This document shows, one piece after another, positions 20,668-29,445 of a DNA stretch of 64,000 bases. Origin of the DNA: Mxb001 sp046046455. Its GTDB lineage: Bacteria > Actinomycetota > Actinomycetes > S36-B12. Below the pieces are notes generated by a model, which worked only from the letters and a program-made list of their open reading frames with translations, was not told where the DNA came from and made no database searches. The stretch is taken from assembly GCA_046046455.1 (NCBI GenBank), contig JBJOJS010000066.1, positions 124,001 to 188,000 of the forward strand, given 5' to 3'. Each line of letters opens with the position of its first letter. Positions within the stretch are counted from its first letter, which is position 1. Made by a program: the position numbers and the translations under genes.

Positions 20668-21690
20668 TCACGCACTGAGGGTGTCGACGAGCCCGGCACC
20701 ACCGGACTCCCAGGCGTCCACGAGTCGCTGTCGCCACCATCGCGCCCGCGAATCCCCGATGAGGTCACGCGCTGCCATGAGGGCGTCGAGGTCGGGGGCG
20801 ATCCGCTCGACGGGCATGTGACCGTCGAAGGGCACCAGCGGGGGTGCGATGACATCGCGCGCGAGGAGCGTGCCCGTGCCGAGTCCGCACGCCGGTGGAT
20901 CGCCGGTGAGCGCCGCAGCAAGAGCCAGGCCACTCGCGAGACCGACGGCGGAGTCGAGCGATCCGCTCACCACGACAGGGCCTCCCCAGGAGCGCGCCAG
21001 CTCGAGGGCCGCTGACACCCCGCCCAGCGGCGCGGCCTTGAGAATGACGATGTCGGCGGCCTCGAAAGCACGCGCATCGCCGAAGCGCACGGACTCGTCG
21101 AGGGCGATGGGCAGGTCGATCGCACGGCGGAGAGTGAGGGTCTCGTCGATCGTCGCGCACGGCTGCTCGACGTACTCGATGCCATACGCGCCCAGACGAC
21201 CGAGTGCACGCGCCGCATCATCCGCCGACCAGCCACCGTTCGCATCGAGCCGGATGCTGGCGCTGTCACCTTCGATGGATGCGAGCGCACTATCGGCCGC
21301 ATCGCGCACAGCCGCGACGCGTGCCTCGTCATCGGCAAGCACCTCGCCCATCGCCGCGACCTTGACCTTGATCGTCGTGCATCCGTGCTCGAGCACCGCC
21401 TGACGTGCGAGTGCGGCGGCATCCTGGGCCGACACTGCCGGGATGATCGCGTTGACGGGGACGATCTCGCGCCGTGGCTCCGGCCAGGTGCCGAAGGCCG
21501 CCTCTACGGCGGAGGCGAGCCAGAGCGCGCACCCGCGCGGGGCGTAGTCATCGAAGGGCGCGAAGTCGCCCCACCCGCTCGGTCCTCGGATGAGCAGTCC
21601 CTCGCGCACGGTGATGCCACGGAAGCGCCGCGTCAGCGGGAGGGCGTACGGGACAGCATCGCGGAGGATGTCGGAGAGTGTGACGTCCAC
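20668..21690 (-). CDS. menC: o-succinylbenzoate synthase
   Basis: Enolase-superfamily dehydratase making o-succinylbenzoate, 340 residues. Superfamily residues are in place: the KVKV lysine pair (about residue 108), the metal ligands in RLDANGGW, EQP and ALDES, and the second catalytic lysine in VILKAAPLGG. The start is GTG at 21690, 5 nt after the menB stop. The C-terminal roughly 40 residues beyond PLVPFDGHMPVERI are variable. Confidence 0.94.
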   Translation of the reverse strand: MDVTLSDILRDAVPYALPLTRRFRGITVREGLLIRGPSGWGDFAPFDDYAPRGCALWLASAVEAAFGTWPEPRREIVPVNAIIPAVSAQDAAALARQAVLEHGCTTIKVKVAAMGEVLADDEARVAAVRDAADSALASIEGDSASIRLDANGGWSADDAARALGRLGAYGIEYVEQPCATIDETLTLRRAIDLPIALDESVRFGDARAFEAADIVILKAAPLGGVSAALELARSWGGPVVVSGSLDSAVGLASGLALAAALTGDPPACGLGTGTLLARDVIAPPLVPFDGHMPVERIAPDLDALMAARDLIGDSRARWWRQRLVDAWESGGAGLVDTLSA

Positions 21691-21695
21691 GTCGA

Positions 21696-22640
21696 TCAGG
21701 GGCGGCGCGGGAATCTCGCGAAGTCGGGTGAGCGGCGCTGGGCGTAGGCGTCGCGCCCCTCCTGGGCCTCCTCGGTCATGTAGAAGAGGAGGGTCGCGTC
21801 ACCGGCGAGTTGCTGAACGCCGGCGAGGCCGTCGTCGGCGGCGTTGTGCGAGGCCTTGAGCATGCGCAGCGCCAACGGCGAGAGCGAGAGCATCTGACGC
21901 GCCCAGTCCACCGTCTCGATCTCGAGGTCGGCGAGCGGGACCACGGAGTTGACCAGCCCCCAGTCGTAGGCCTGCTCGGCGCCGTACTGGCGGCACAGCA
22001 TCCACACCTCGCGCGAGCGCTTCTGACCGATCGTGCGTGCGAGCAGTCCGGAGCCGTAGCCGCCATCGAAGGAGCCGACCTTGGGTCCGGTCTGGCCGAA
22101 GCGGGCATTGGATGCGGCGATCGATAGATCGCAGACGACGTGCAGCACGTGCCCTCCGCCGACGGCATAGCCGGCGATCATGGCGATGACCGGCTTGGGG
22201 GTGCGGCGGATCTGGATCTGCAGGTCGAGCACGTTGAGCCGACCGATGCCCTTCTTGGCGACGTCGTCATCGCCGATGTAGCCATCGTCACCGCGGATCA
22301 TCTGATCCCCGCCGCTGCAGAAGGCCCAGTCACCCTGACCGGTGAGGATGATGACGCCGATGCTGTCGTCATCACGCGCCTGATTGAGGGCGTCGGAGAT
22401 CTCGAAGAGCGTCTGGGGCCGGAAGGCGTTGCGCTTATGGGGGCGGTCGATCGTGATCTTGGCAATGCCGGCCGCATCCCCCGTCGAGTGCTCGTAGCGG
22501 ATGTCGCCGTACTCGCCGGCGCTCACCCACTCGCAGGCCGGGACGATGCTCGAGTAGCCCGGGTCGGTGAGGGCAGGCGACCCCTCGGCCACGACGGGCG
22601 GGAGGGGATAGCGGGTGCGGGAATCGAACTCCTGCGGCAC
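21696..22640 (-). CDS. menB: 1,4-dihydroxy-2-naphthoyl-CoA synthase
   Basis: Crotonase-fold enzyme cyclising o-succinylbenzoyl-CoA, 314 residues. Diagnostic stretches are TIDRPHKRNAFRPQT, FCSGGDQ (oxyanion-hole region, about residue 108), AVGGGHVLHVVCDLSIA, and QTGPKVGSFDGGYGSG. The start is GTG at 22640 with AAGGAG 6-7 nt upstream. The first about 45 residues are an extension relative to short MenB proteins, common in actinobacteria. Transcribed divergently from menE with 72 nt between them. Confidence 0.96.
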   Translation of the reverse strand: MPQEFDSRTRYPLPPVVAEGSPALTDPGYSSIVPACEWVSAGEYGDIRYEHSTGDAAGIAKITIDRPHKRNAFRPQTLFEISDALNQARDDDSIGVIILTGQGDWAFCSGGDQMIRGDDGYIGDDDVAKKGIGRLNVLDLQIQIRRTPKPVIAMIAGYAVGGGHVLHVVCDLSIAASNARFGQTGPKVGSFDGGYGSGLLARTIGQKRSREVWMLCRQYGAEQAYDWGLVNSVVPLADLEIETVDWARQMLSLSPLALRMLKASHNAADDGLAGVQQLAGDATLLFYMTEEAQEGRDAYAQRRSPDFARFPRRP

Positions 22641-22699
22641 CGGCGTCTCCTTCGTGTGGGCCGGCGGGGATCACCGACAGCGCCCAACCTAGTCAGGCC

Positions 22700-22705
22700 T
22701 ACTCT
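22700..22705 (+). promoter_or_regulatory. -10 box for leaderless menE
   Basis: TACTCT, then 7 nt, then ATG at 22713, with no Shine-Dalgarno sequence. It lies in the 72-nt menB/menE divergent gap. Confidence 0.5.
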
Positions 22706-22712
22706 CGTCCGC

Positions 22713-23900
22713 ATGGCGGCACTCCCCCTCCGTGCGGTCGACGTGGCCCCCGGTCCCGAGGGGATCGCGGCCACCCGCGCCGCACTGATGGCGCGCATGG
22801 AGGGCAGTGGACCGCCGTTCGCGCTCATCCCACAGCCCTCCCGCCATGTCACCGCCGAGTACGCCCAGATGGTGCGGACGTGCGTGCGACCTGACGAGCC
22901 CGTCGAGGATGCCGACACAGCGCTGGTCGCCGCGACGAGCGGCTCGACCGGAGCCCCGCGCGGCGTCCTCGTGACCCGGGCCAATCTGCGCGCCGCCGTC
23001 GAGGCGTCGTGGCAGCACATCGCCGGTCTGCGCGAATGCTCCTGGGTGCTCGCCCTGCCCGTGACCTCGATCGGTGGCTTCGGCGCGATCGTGCGCGCCT
23101 ACCTCGCCGACACCACCCTTCACTCGCTCGCCTCCGTGGGGGGTGCCTCGCCATTCCGAGTCGAAGACCTGCTCGCGCTGCGCATCGATGAACCCTTCGC
23201 CATCTCCCTCGTCCCGACGCAGTTGGCCGACATCCTCGATTCGCCTGCCGGCACGGCGTGGCTGGCCGCCGCGACAACGGTTCTCGTCGGTGCCGCCGCA
23301 ACTCCCGATTCGCTTGCCGCACGCGCGCGCGATTCCGGGATCCCACTTGTCACGACGTATGGCATGACCGAGACGACGGGCGGATGCGTGTACGACGGGA
23401 TCCCCCTGCCCGGGGTCCGCATCGACCTCGGTCAGGACAGCCGCATCGAGGTTGTCGGCCCTCAGATCGCCGCGGGATATCGGGGACTGCCCGACGCAAC
23501 CGCCGAGTCGTTCTCGGGCACAGGAACGGAGCGCCGATTCCGCACGGCAGATCACGGCACCTGGGACGACGGCAGGCTGCGCATCATGGGTCGCGTCGAC
23601 GACGTGGTCACCGTGCGCGGTGTCAACGTCGCCGTGGGAGCCGTCGAAGCCGTGGTACGCAGTGAGCTGGGGGTGCGCGACGCCGCTGTGGTCGCCGCCC
23701 CCGATGACCGACAGGGGTATCGCCTGGTCGCCTTCGTGGTCATGCAGGACACCGCCGGCCTGACGGCCATCGCACCCCTCGTCGTCGAGAGGCTCGGAGG
23801 TGCGGCGCGACCGGAGGTCGTGCCCGTCGACTCTCTGCCGATGCTGCCCAGTGGCAAGATCGACCGTCTCGCCCTGCGCGCACTCGCGCAGGGCCTGTGA
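22713..23900 (+). CDS. menE: o-succinylbenzoate-CoA ligase
   Basis: Acyl-adenylate-forming ligase that activates o-succinylbenzoate, 395 residues. The P-loop-like AATSGSTGAPRGVLVTRANL is at about residues 70-89, TTYGMTETTGGCVYDG at about 215-230, RTADHGTWDDGRLRIMGRVDDVV near 280-300, and the catalytic lysine in LPSGKIDRLALR near the C-terminus. It is short for the ANL superfamily, as actinobacterial MenE proteins usually are. The start ATG follows a -10 box directly; the open frame upstream of 22713 runs antisense to menB. Confidence 0.93.
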   Translation: MAALPLRAVDVAPGPEGIAATRAALMARMEGSGPPFALIPQPSRHVTAEYAQMVRTCVRPDEPVEDADTALVAATSGSTGAPRGVLVTRANLRAAVEASWQHIAGLRECSWVLALPVTSIGGFGAIVRAYLADTTLHSLASVGGASPFRVEDLLALRIDEPFAISLVPTQLADILDSPAGTAWLAAATTVLVGAAATPDSLAARARDSGIPLVTTYGMTETTGGCVYDGIPLPGVRIDLGQDSRIEVVGPQIAAGYRGLPDATAESFSGTGTERRFRTADHGTWDDGRLRIMGRVDDVVTVRGVNVAVGAVEAVVRSELGVRDAAVVAAPDDRQGYRLVAFVVMQDTAGLTAIAPLVVERLGGAARPEVVPVDSLPMLPSGKIDRLALRALAQGL

Positions 23901-23912
23901 CCGGGAGGGCGC

Positions 23913-24797
23913 ATGGCCACGGCTCGCGAGTGGATCGAGGGCGCCCGCCCCCGCACCCTCGGAGCGGCGATCGCCCCGATCGCGGTCGGCACGGGCGCGG
24001 CCGCTGCGATGGGCGCCGCGCAGCCGGTGAGAGCCGGTCTCGCCCTCATCGTCATGCTCGCAGCCCAGGTCGGCGCCAACTACGCGAATGACTACAGCGA
24101 CGGCATACGCGGCACCGATCGGGTGCGCGTCGGACCGGTCCGACTCGTCGGCCAGGGTCTCGCTGCCCCGGCTCACGTCCGCCGCGCGGCGATCGCCAGC
24201 CTGCTCGTCTCCGCGATGGCCGGTCTTATCCTCGTGGCGCTCACCGGACAGTGGTGGCTGCTCGGTGTCGGGGCAGCCGCCCTGCTCGCGGCATGGCTCT
24301 ACACCGGTGGTCCAAGGCCCTACGGCTACCTCGGCCTCGGCGAGGTATTCGTCTTCGTGTTCTTCGGCATCGTGCCCGTTGTCGGCACGGCGTACGTGCA
24401 GGCGCTCGCCGTCCCCACGGTCGCCTGGGTTGCCTCGATCGGTATCGGGGCACTCAGCTGCGCCGTGCTCGTCACCAACAACCTGCGCGATATCCCGGCC
24501 GATGCCGCGGTGGGCAAGCGGACTCTCGCGGTGCGGATGGGGGATCGCGCCACGCGCGTGGGCTACGTCGCCCTCATCGTCTCGGCGTTCGCGATCATCC
24601 CGCCGATCGCGCTACCGGGTGGCCTCGGGTTGACCTTCGCGTGGCTCGGCCTCGTCTCCGCCCTCCTGGCCATCCGTCCGCTGCGCAGCGTCATCGGGGG
24701 CGCTGCTGGGCGCGATCTCGTGCCGGTCCTGCAGGCCACCGGTGTGCTCGTCCTCGCCTACGGACTCCTGCTGGGCCTGGGGCTCGCCCTGTCCTGA
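23913..24797 (+). CDS. menA: 1,4-dihydroxy-2-naphthoate polyprenyltransferase
   Basis: Integral membrane UbiA-family prenyltransferase that attaches the isoprenoid tail to DHNA, 294 residues with about eight helices. The first Asp-rich motif is NDYSDGIRGTDR (about 59-70) and the second NNLRDIPADAAVGKRTLAVRMG (about 189-210, in two parts). GGGAGG lies just before the ATG, and the gap to menE is 12 nt, so menE-menA are one unit. Its 3' end is overlapped antisense by the DUF4229 gene. Confidence 0.96.
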   Translation: MATAREWIEGARPRTLGAAIAPIAVGTGAAAAMGAAQPVRAGLALIVMLAAQVGANYANDYSDGIRGTDRVRVGPVRLVGQGLAAPAHVRRAAIASLLVSAMAGLILVALTGQWWLLGVGAAALLAAWLYTGGPRPYGYLGLGEVFVFVFFGIVPVVGTAYVQALAVPTVAWVASIGIGALSCAVLVTNNLRDIPADAAVGKRTLAVRMGDRATRVGYVALIVSAFAIIPPIALPGGLGLTFAWLGLVSALLAIRPLRSVIGGAAGRDLVPVLQATGVLVLAYGLLLGLGLALS

Positions 24798-25055
24798 GGC
24801 CGTGGGAGCGTCGTCGACATCCTCGGCCACCTTGCTCTGCTCGATGCGGTCGTTGATGCGTCGGAAGGCGCCGGCGAGGCCCATGCTCGCGCGATCGCGC
24901 GACCGGTCCAGCACGATGAAGCTGATGACCCCCGAGATGACAAGGGCGACGGCGATGGCGAGCAACCCACGCATCGGGGTGAGGACCTGGATGGCGAGCC
25001 ACACGGCGGCGAGGAGTGCCACCCGCATGGCCGTATAGACCGCGATCCCGCGCAT
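24612..25055 (-). CDS. DUF4229 family membrane protein
   Basis: 147 residues. The N-terminal about 55 residues hold two hydrophobic helices (VALLAAVWLAIQVL and LLAIAVALVISGVISFIVL) followed by DRSRDRASMGLAGAFRRINDRI, which matches what I know of the DUF4229 family commonly found beside menA. The remaining about 65 residues are acidic and low in complexity (Glu, Gln, Pro, Asp). The 3' 186 nt run antisense to the menA 3' end, so the acidic tail may be constrained by menA rather than selected. The start ATG lies 6 nt after TAGCGT. Function unknown. Confidence 0.75.
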   Translation of the reverse strand: MRGIAVYTAMRVALLAAVWLAIQVLTPMRGLLAIAVALVISGVISFIVLDRSRDRASMGLAGAFRRINDRIEQSKVAEDVDDAPTASGQGEPQAQQESVGEDEHTGGLQDRHEIAPSSAPDDAAQRTDGQEGGDEAEPREGQPEATR

Positions 25056-25061
25056 CCCACC

Positions 25062-25067
25062 ACGCTA
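25062..25067 (-). promoter_or_regulatory. -10 box for leaderless DUF4229 gene
   Basis: TAGCGT on the minus strand, 6 nt before the ATG at 25055; no Shine-Dalgarno sequence is present. Confidence 0.5.
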
Positions 25068-25154
25068 GGCGCATTGCGTCGCGGTGACGAATCGGGGCTG
25101 GCGTGACCGCGCGGTGGTTGAGCGGGGGGGTTATCGTGTTGGCGGGAGGTGAGC

Positions 25155-25469
25155 ATGCTGAGGGTAATCGCGGTCCTGCTGGGCTTGGCCGTCTACATCT
25201 GGTTCATCGTCGACGTCCTGCGCACCTCGGGTTCGAGCGTGCGCACCCTGCCGAAGTTCGTCTGGCTGCTCATCGTCGTGCTCATCCCGCTGCTGGGCGG
25301 TGTGCTCTGGCTCCTCGGTGGGCGACCCCGCGGTCAGGGGCGACGCCGACGACGCGGCCCGGTCGCCCCTGACGACGATCCGGCGTTCCTGCGCCAGCTC
25401 GGTGATGACGCCTGGGTGGAGCGCATGAAGCGTCGCCGTGGCGAAACCGACGGCCAAGCCCCCGCCTGA
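25155..25469 (+). CDS. PLDc_N-domain small membrane protein
   Basis: 104 residues: two membrane helices (LRVIAVLLGLAVYIWFIVDVL and KFVWLLIVVLIPLLGGVLWLLG) joined by a short loop, then an Arg-rich positively charged tail. The pattern matches the PLDc_N (phospholipase D/nuclease N-terminal-like) domain, which occurs as a stand-alone membrane protein in actinobacteria. ATG at 25155 is preferred over GTG at 25149 because GGGAGGT lies about 5 nt before it. A -10-like TATCGT is at 25132-25137. Role unknown; often seen near menA. Confidence 0.8.
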   Translation: MLRVIAVLLGLAVYIWFIVDVLRTSGSSVRTLPKFVWLLIVVLIPLLGGVLWLLGGRPRGQGRRRRRGPVAPDDDPAFLRQLGDDAWVERMKRRRGETDGQAPA

Positions 25470-25470
25470 G

Positions 25471-25494
25471 CCTCCGCGGCCCGCGCGTCGGAGG
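25471..25494. terminator. possible bidirectional hairpin between PLDc_N gene and ccsB
   Basis: CCTCCG at 25471-25476 can pair with CGGAGG at 25489-25494 around a GC-rich loop, in the 39-nt gap between two convergent genes. There is no U-tract, so terminator function is only suggested by position. Confidence 0.35.
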
Positions 25495-25508
25495 ACGCAG
25501 CGGTCGGT

Positions 25509-26462
25509 CTACAGGCCGGCGTACGAGTGCAGGCTGTTGACGAAGATGTTGACGCCGAAGTAGTTGATGAGAAACGACACGAATCCCACGAGTGAGATGT
25601 AGGCCGCCCGGCGTCCGCGCCACCCGGCGGTCGAGCGCGCGTGCAGGTACCCCGCGTAGATGACCCATGTGATGAATGCCCAGGTCTCCTTGGGGTCCCA
25701 GCCCCAGTAGCGACCCCAGGCGTTCTCGGCCCAGATAGCACCGCTGATGACCGCGAAGGTCCACAGGGGGAAGGCGAAGGCGAGGATCCGGTAGGAGAGG
25801 GTGTCGAGGCGGGCGGCGTCCGGCAGCGACGCCACGATGCCGGTGACACGCCCCTTGCGCTCCGCGCGATCCCGCCAGAGGTAGAGGACCGAGATCGCGG
25901 CCGCGACAGTGAAGGCGCCACCGCAGATGATGGCGGAGGCGACGTGGATGACGAGCCACCAGGACTTCAGCGCGGGCACGAGCTGAGCAGCCTCCGTGTA
26001 GAGCACGGTGACGGCCAGGCCGAGGCTCAGCAGCGCGAGGAAAGTGACGGGCAGTCCCAGCCAGCGGATGTCGCGACGCAGCGACACCACGAGGAAGACC
26101 GCGAGGATGCCGAAGGTCCAGGCCAGCGAGAACTCGTACATGTTGCCCCACGGCACGCGTCCGGCCCAGAGGCCGCGCAACACCAGGCCGAGCAGCAGGA
26201 GGCCCGTGGCCAGCCACGTCAGGGCCATCGCGACATTGCCGGCCCGCCGACCGGGCGTGAGCGCCTCCGCGGGGCTCCCGGGCGCATCGGGATCGCACCC
26301 GATAGCGGGTGCCCCCGCCCCCACGGAGACGAGCTCCGGCGTGATCACGCGCTGACCTCGAGCGGCGAAACTGATCGCGAAGGCGATGAGCGCGGCGATG
26401 AGAACGAGCATGGAGGAGTAGACGGCGAGATTGCTCCACTCCGCCAGGGATGCCGCTGTCAT
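25509..26462 (-). CDS. ccsB: cytochrome c biogenesis protein CcsB (ResC type)
   Basis: Membrane haem-handling component of system II cytochrome c maturation, 317 residues with about eight helices. The Trp-rich haem-binding motif WGWDPKETWAFITW lies at about residues 255-270. Histidines suited to external haem ligation are in KSWWLVIHVASA and in the C-terminal YLHARSTAG and VNSLHSYAG. The ATG overlaps the resB stop (ATGA), indicating joint synthesis of the ResB-CcsB complex. CcsA and CcsB names are used inconsistently across genomes; this is the WWD-motif subunit. Confidence 0.93.
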   Translation of the reverse strand: MTAASLAEWSNLAVYSSMLVLIAALIAFAISFAARGQRVITPELVSVGAGAPAIGCDPDAPGSPAEALTPGRRAGNVAMALTWLATGLLLLGLVLRGLWAGRVPWGNMYEFSLAWTFGILAVFLVVSLRRDIRWLGLPVTFLALLSLGLAVTVLYTEAAQLVPALKSWWLVIHVASAIICGGAFTVAAAISVLYLWRDRAERKGRVTGIVASLPDAARLDTLSYRILAFAFPLWTFAVISGAIWAENAWGRYWGWDPKETWAFITWVIYAGYLHARSTAGWRGRRAAYISLVGFVSFLINYFGVNIFVNSLHSYAGL

Positions 26463-28003
26463 GCCGTGACTCTCCCTTCGTTCAGTGCGTCAACGACCGC
26501 ATCGACCTCAGGCGCCAGGTCTGCCTCATCACTCCGGGCAAGCCCTGCAACCGTAACCACGGTAGCCCCCGACGCCGATGTGCTCGCACGCACCCACACC
26601 CGGCGACGCTGGATGAAGAGCGACATCATCAGGCCGACCAGGGCCACGATCGACGCGGCCAGAGCAGGCTCCTTGCCGGGATCGTGCGCGATCTGGAACG
26701 ACGCCCACCGGATGAGCCCGACGAACTCCACCGTGCCGTTGCCCCCGGGCAGCGCCCAGGAGTCGCCGGGGCGCAGTGCCTCGATACCGAGCTGGGTCAT
26801 CCCCTCGGTGTCAAGGGCGTAGATGCTCTGCGGCACGCCGGAGTCCAGACCGAGGTCGCCCGCCCACGCAGAGAGGAAGACGGCCGGATCGTCCGCCTCG
26901 GGGAAGGTGGAGTGCGGACCCCGCACGTCGTCGACCGCGGCCGTCGGGAGGAAGAGTCCCTCGATACCGATCGAGGGGGTGGCATCGGGCGCCTTGAGTA
27001 CGCCGGTAGACGTGAGGTTGCCGTCCTGGGGCAGGAAGACCACCCCCTCGTCGTGAACGACGCGACCGAGCGCATCGGTGAGACGCAGCACGGGGGCATA
27101 GCCGTGGCCGACGAGGAAGACCTTGGCGCCATCGACGCTGAGGGGCTCGTTGACGCGGACAACCACCGGCTCGGCGGGCGCCCCGGGCGTCGGCCACAGG
27201 GTGAGATCGGCCTCGAAGAGGCGAGGTGCCCCGCGCTGGGCCTCACCCCGCTCGAATTCGACGCGGAAGTCCTCCAGAGTGAAGGCGAACGGAGGTAGCG
27301 ATGCGGGATCGACGAATCGCCCGCCGCCCCACGCGTCGTACTGGGTGAGGGTGTCCGAGAAGCCACTGCCTTCGCGGACGATGACATTGCCTCGCCAACC
27401 GAAGAGCGCGCCGTAGCCCACCGCGATGAGCAGGGCGATGAGTGCTGCATGGAAGAGCAGGTTGCCGGTCTCGCGCCAGTAGCCCTTCTCCGCCGCCACC
27501 CAGCCGTCGCCGCGCGCGACACGCCAGCGGCGTGCCTTCAGGTCGTCGTAGGCACGGTCCAGGACGGCATCGGGAGACGCGCTTGACTCCCATGTGCGGT
27601 GCTCGGGCATGCGCTCGAGCCGGCGGGGTGCAGCAGGAGGTGCACTGCGCAGGGCGCGCCAATGCAGGCGGGTCCGAGGCAGCACGCACCCGATAACCGA
27701 GACGAAGAGCAGGAGGTACACCGCAGCGAACCACGGCGCGGCGTACACGTCGAAGAAGCCAAGTCGGTCGAGCACCGGCCCCCACGTGGGATTGCCCTCG
27801 ATCCACTCGTTGACCCGGATCGGGTCGGTGCCGCGCTGCGGGAGCACGGAGCCGGGGATCGCGGCAATGGCGAGGAGGAAGAGCAGGATGAGAGCCACGC
27901 GCATGCTCGTGAGCTGGCGCCAGCACCAGCGAGCGAAGCCGACCCCACCCAGCGGCGGCGGGGCAGCCGGCTGGGTCGAGGGCAGGTCGGTCGTGGTCGT
28001 CAT
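26459..28003 (-). CDS. resB: cytochrome c biogenesis protein ResB
   Basis: Partner of the WWD-motif protein in system II cytochrome c assembly, 514 residues. Three N-terminal helices surround the family stretch MRVALILLFLLAIAAIPGS with LPQRG; a large extracytoplasmic domain follows (about 210-430) and a final helix near 440-460 (ALAASIVALVGLMMSLFI). The start ATG at 28003 reads MTTTTDLPSTQP; the frame stays open upstream but that region overlaps ccdA. CAGACT lies 8 nt upstream, a weak match to the local leaderless pattern. Confidence 0.92.
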   Translation of the reverse strand: MTTTTDLPSTQPAAPPPLGGVGFARWCWRQLTSMRVALILLFLLAIAAIPGSVLPQRGTDPIRVNEWIEGNPTWGPVLDRLGFFDVYAAPWFAAVYLLLFVSVIGCVLPRTRLHWRALRSAPPAAPRRLERMPEHRTWESSASPDAVLDRAYDDLKARRWRVARGDGWVAAEKGYWRETGNLLFHAALIALLIAVGYGALFGWRGNVIVREGSGFSDTLTQYDAWGGGRFVDPASLPPFAFTLEDFRVEFERGEAQRGAPRLFEADLTLWPTPGAPAEPVVVRVNEPLSVDGAKVFLVGHGYAPVLRLTDALGRVVHDEGVVFLPQDGNLTSTGVLKAPDATPSIGIEGLFLPTAAVDDVRGPHSTFPEADDPAVFLSAWAGDLGLDSGVPQSIYALDTEGMTQLGIEALRPGDSWALPGGNGTVEFVGLIRWASFQIAHDPGKEPALAASIVALVGLMMSLFIQRRRVWVRASTSASGATVVTVAGLARSDEADLAPEVDAVVDALNEGRVTA

Positions 28004-28080
28004 CCCCAGCCAGTCTGCCCCGGGCGTCCGCCGGCCGCGCTCCGAGGTGGCCAACAGGGGGCGGCCGGGAGGTGCGCGGC

Positions 28081-28848
28081 CTAGAGGGGCGTCTCGAATC
28101 CGGGGACCAGCGTGCGCATCCAGATGGTGATCGAGTCCCAAATACCGGAGACCAGGAGGATGCCGATCGCGACGAGGATTCCCCCACCGATGCGCATGAT
28201 GAGCGTGTAGTGACGGCGTACCCAGGCGAGCGTGCCCGCGGCCTGGCGGAAGAGCAGGCCGAGCAGGATGAAGGGCAGGCCCAGGCCCAGGCAGTAGACG
28301 AGGGAGAGCAGGGCCCCTCGCGCCGCGCTCGCCTCCGTGAACGCCAGGCTCTGCACGGCGGTGAGGGCCGGGCCGATGCACGGTGTCCACCCGAGGCCGA
28401 AGAGAACTCCGAGGAGGGGTGCGCCCCAGACGCTGTAGCTCGGCATGCGGTGCATTCGCCACTCGCGCTGCATGCCCGGGATCACGCCCATGAAGGACAG
28501 GCCCATAACGATGACGAGCACGCCCAGGATGCGGCTGATGATCGCCTGGTACTCCAGGAGCAGCGCACCCAGGCTGCCGAAGAGCAGGCCATAGGAGACG
28601 AAGACCACCGAGAAGCCCAGGACGAAGAGCACGCTGCCGAGCAGCACGCGGCTCTTTACGAGGACCGTTGTCGTGCCTCCGCGCTCCTCTCCAGCGATCT
28701 CTGCACCCGTGAGTCCCGTGACGTAGGAGAGGTAGCCGGGCGCAAGGGGAAGCACGCAGGGGCTTGCGAAGGAGACCACGCCCGCGGCGAAGGCGAGGAG
28801 TATCGCGAGGACGAGGCTGCCGCTTGCCACGGTTTCCGCGATGCCCAC
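28081..28848 (-). CDS. ccdA: thiol:disulfide interchange membrane protein CcdA
   Basis: Six-helix membrane protein that carries reducing equivalents from cytosolic thioredoxin to the extracytoplasmic thioredoxin ResA, 255 residues. The two redox cysteines are present: C31 in FASPCVLPL and C157 in GWTPCIGPA. The start is GTG at 28848, 9 nt after the resA-type stop. Together with the next gene it keeps apocytochrome cysteines reduced for haem attachment by ResB/CcsB. Confidence 0.95.
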   Translation of the reverse strand: MGIAETVASGSLVLAILLAFAAGVVSFASPCVLPLAPGYLSYVTGLTGAEIAGEERGGTTTVLVKSRVLLGSVLFVLGFSVVFVSYGLLFGSLGALLLEYQAIISRILGVLVIVMGLSFMGVIPGMQREWRMHRMPSYSVWGAPLLGVLFGLGWTPCIGPALTAVQSLAFTEASAARGALLSLVYCLGLGLPFILLGLLFRQAAGTLAWVRRHYTLIMRIGGGILVAIGILLVSGIWDSITIWMRTLVPGFETPL

Positions 28849-28857
28849 GTCAGCAGC

Positions 28858-29418
28858 CTACGACTTGGCCACGTCCTCGATGAGAGCCGTCAGCGTCGCC
28901 TCCGTGACGCGCCCGATGATGCGTCCGGCGACGCGTCCCTCGCGATCGACGACGAGGGTGGACGGGATCGCCTGGGGTGGGAGCGTGTCGGCGAAGAGCA
29001 GCTGCAACCGGCCGTCGGCGTCGATGACATTGGGATAGGTCACGTCGTACGCCTCGAGGAAGGCGAGGGCGGCTGCCTCGGTGTCACGCGTATCGAGTCC
29101 GACGAACTGCACTCCGTCGTCCTGCACCTCGCGCCAGACGGATTCGAGGACGGGGGCTTCGGCGCGGCATGGCGCGCACCACGAGGCCCAGACGTTGAGC
29201 ACGACGACCTCACCGAGGTGGTCGCGGAGACGGAACTCGCCACCCTCGAGCGTGGGTCCGACGAGGTCCGGTGCCGGTCCGCGCTCCTCGGGTGCGATGA
29301 GCACGATCGAGCCGTCGCCGGCGACGAACGCCGTGCCCGCACCATCCGAGCCGCTCGCGCTGGAGCCGCACGCGGTGAGGAGCAACGCAGTTGCCAGCAC
29401 GGGAATCAGGCGTCGCAT
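28858..29418 (-). CDS. resA: TlpA/ResA-type thioredoxin lipoprotein
   Basis: Extracytoplasmic thiol-disulfide oxidoreductase, 186 residues. The N-terminus is a lipoprotein signal with lipobox LTAC (C17), so it is anchored to the outer face of the membrane. The active site is WCAPC (C81, C84) in VVVLNVWASWCAPCRAEAP, and the cis-proline region reads QAIPSTLVVDREG. Its place between a phosphatase gene and ccdA supports a role in cytochrome c maturation. ResA is assigned by context; TlpA is equally fitting. Confidence 0.92.
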   Translation of the reverse strand: MRRLIPVLATALLLTACGSSASGSDGAGTAFVAGDGSIVLIAPEERGPAPDLVGPTLEGGEFRLRDHLGEVVVLNVWASWCAPCRAEAPVLESVWREVQDDGVQFVGLDTRDTEAAALAFLEAYDVTYPNVIDADGRLQLLFADTLPPQAIPSTLVVDREGRVAGRIIGRVTEATLTALIEDVAKS

Positions 29419-29445
29419 ATCTCGATCGTCACATGCCGGAGTGCC

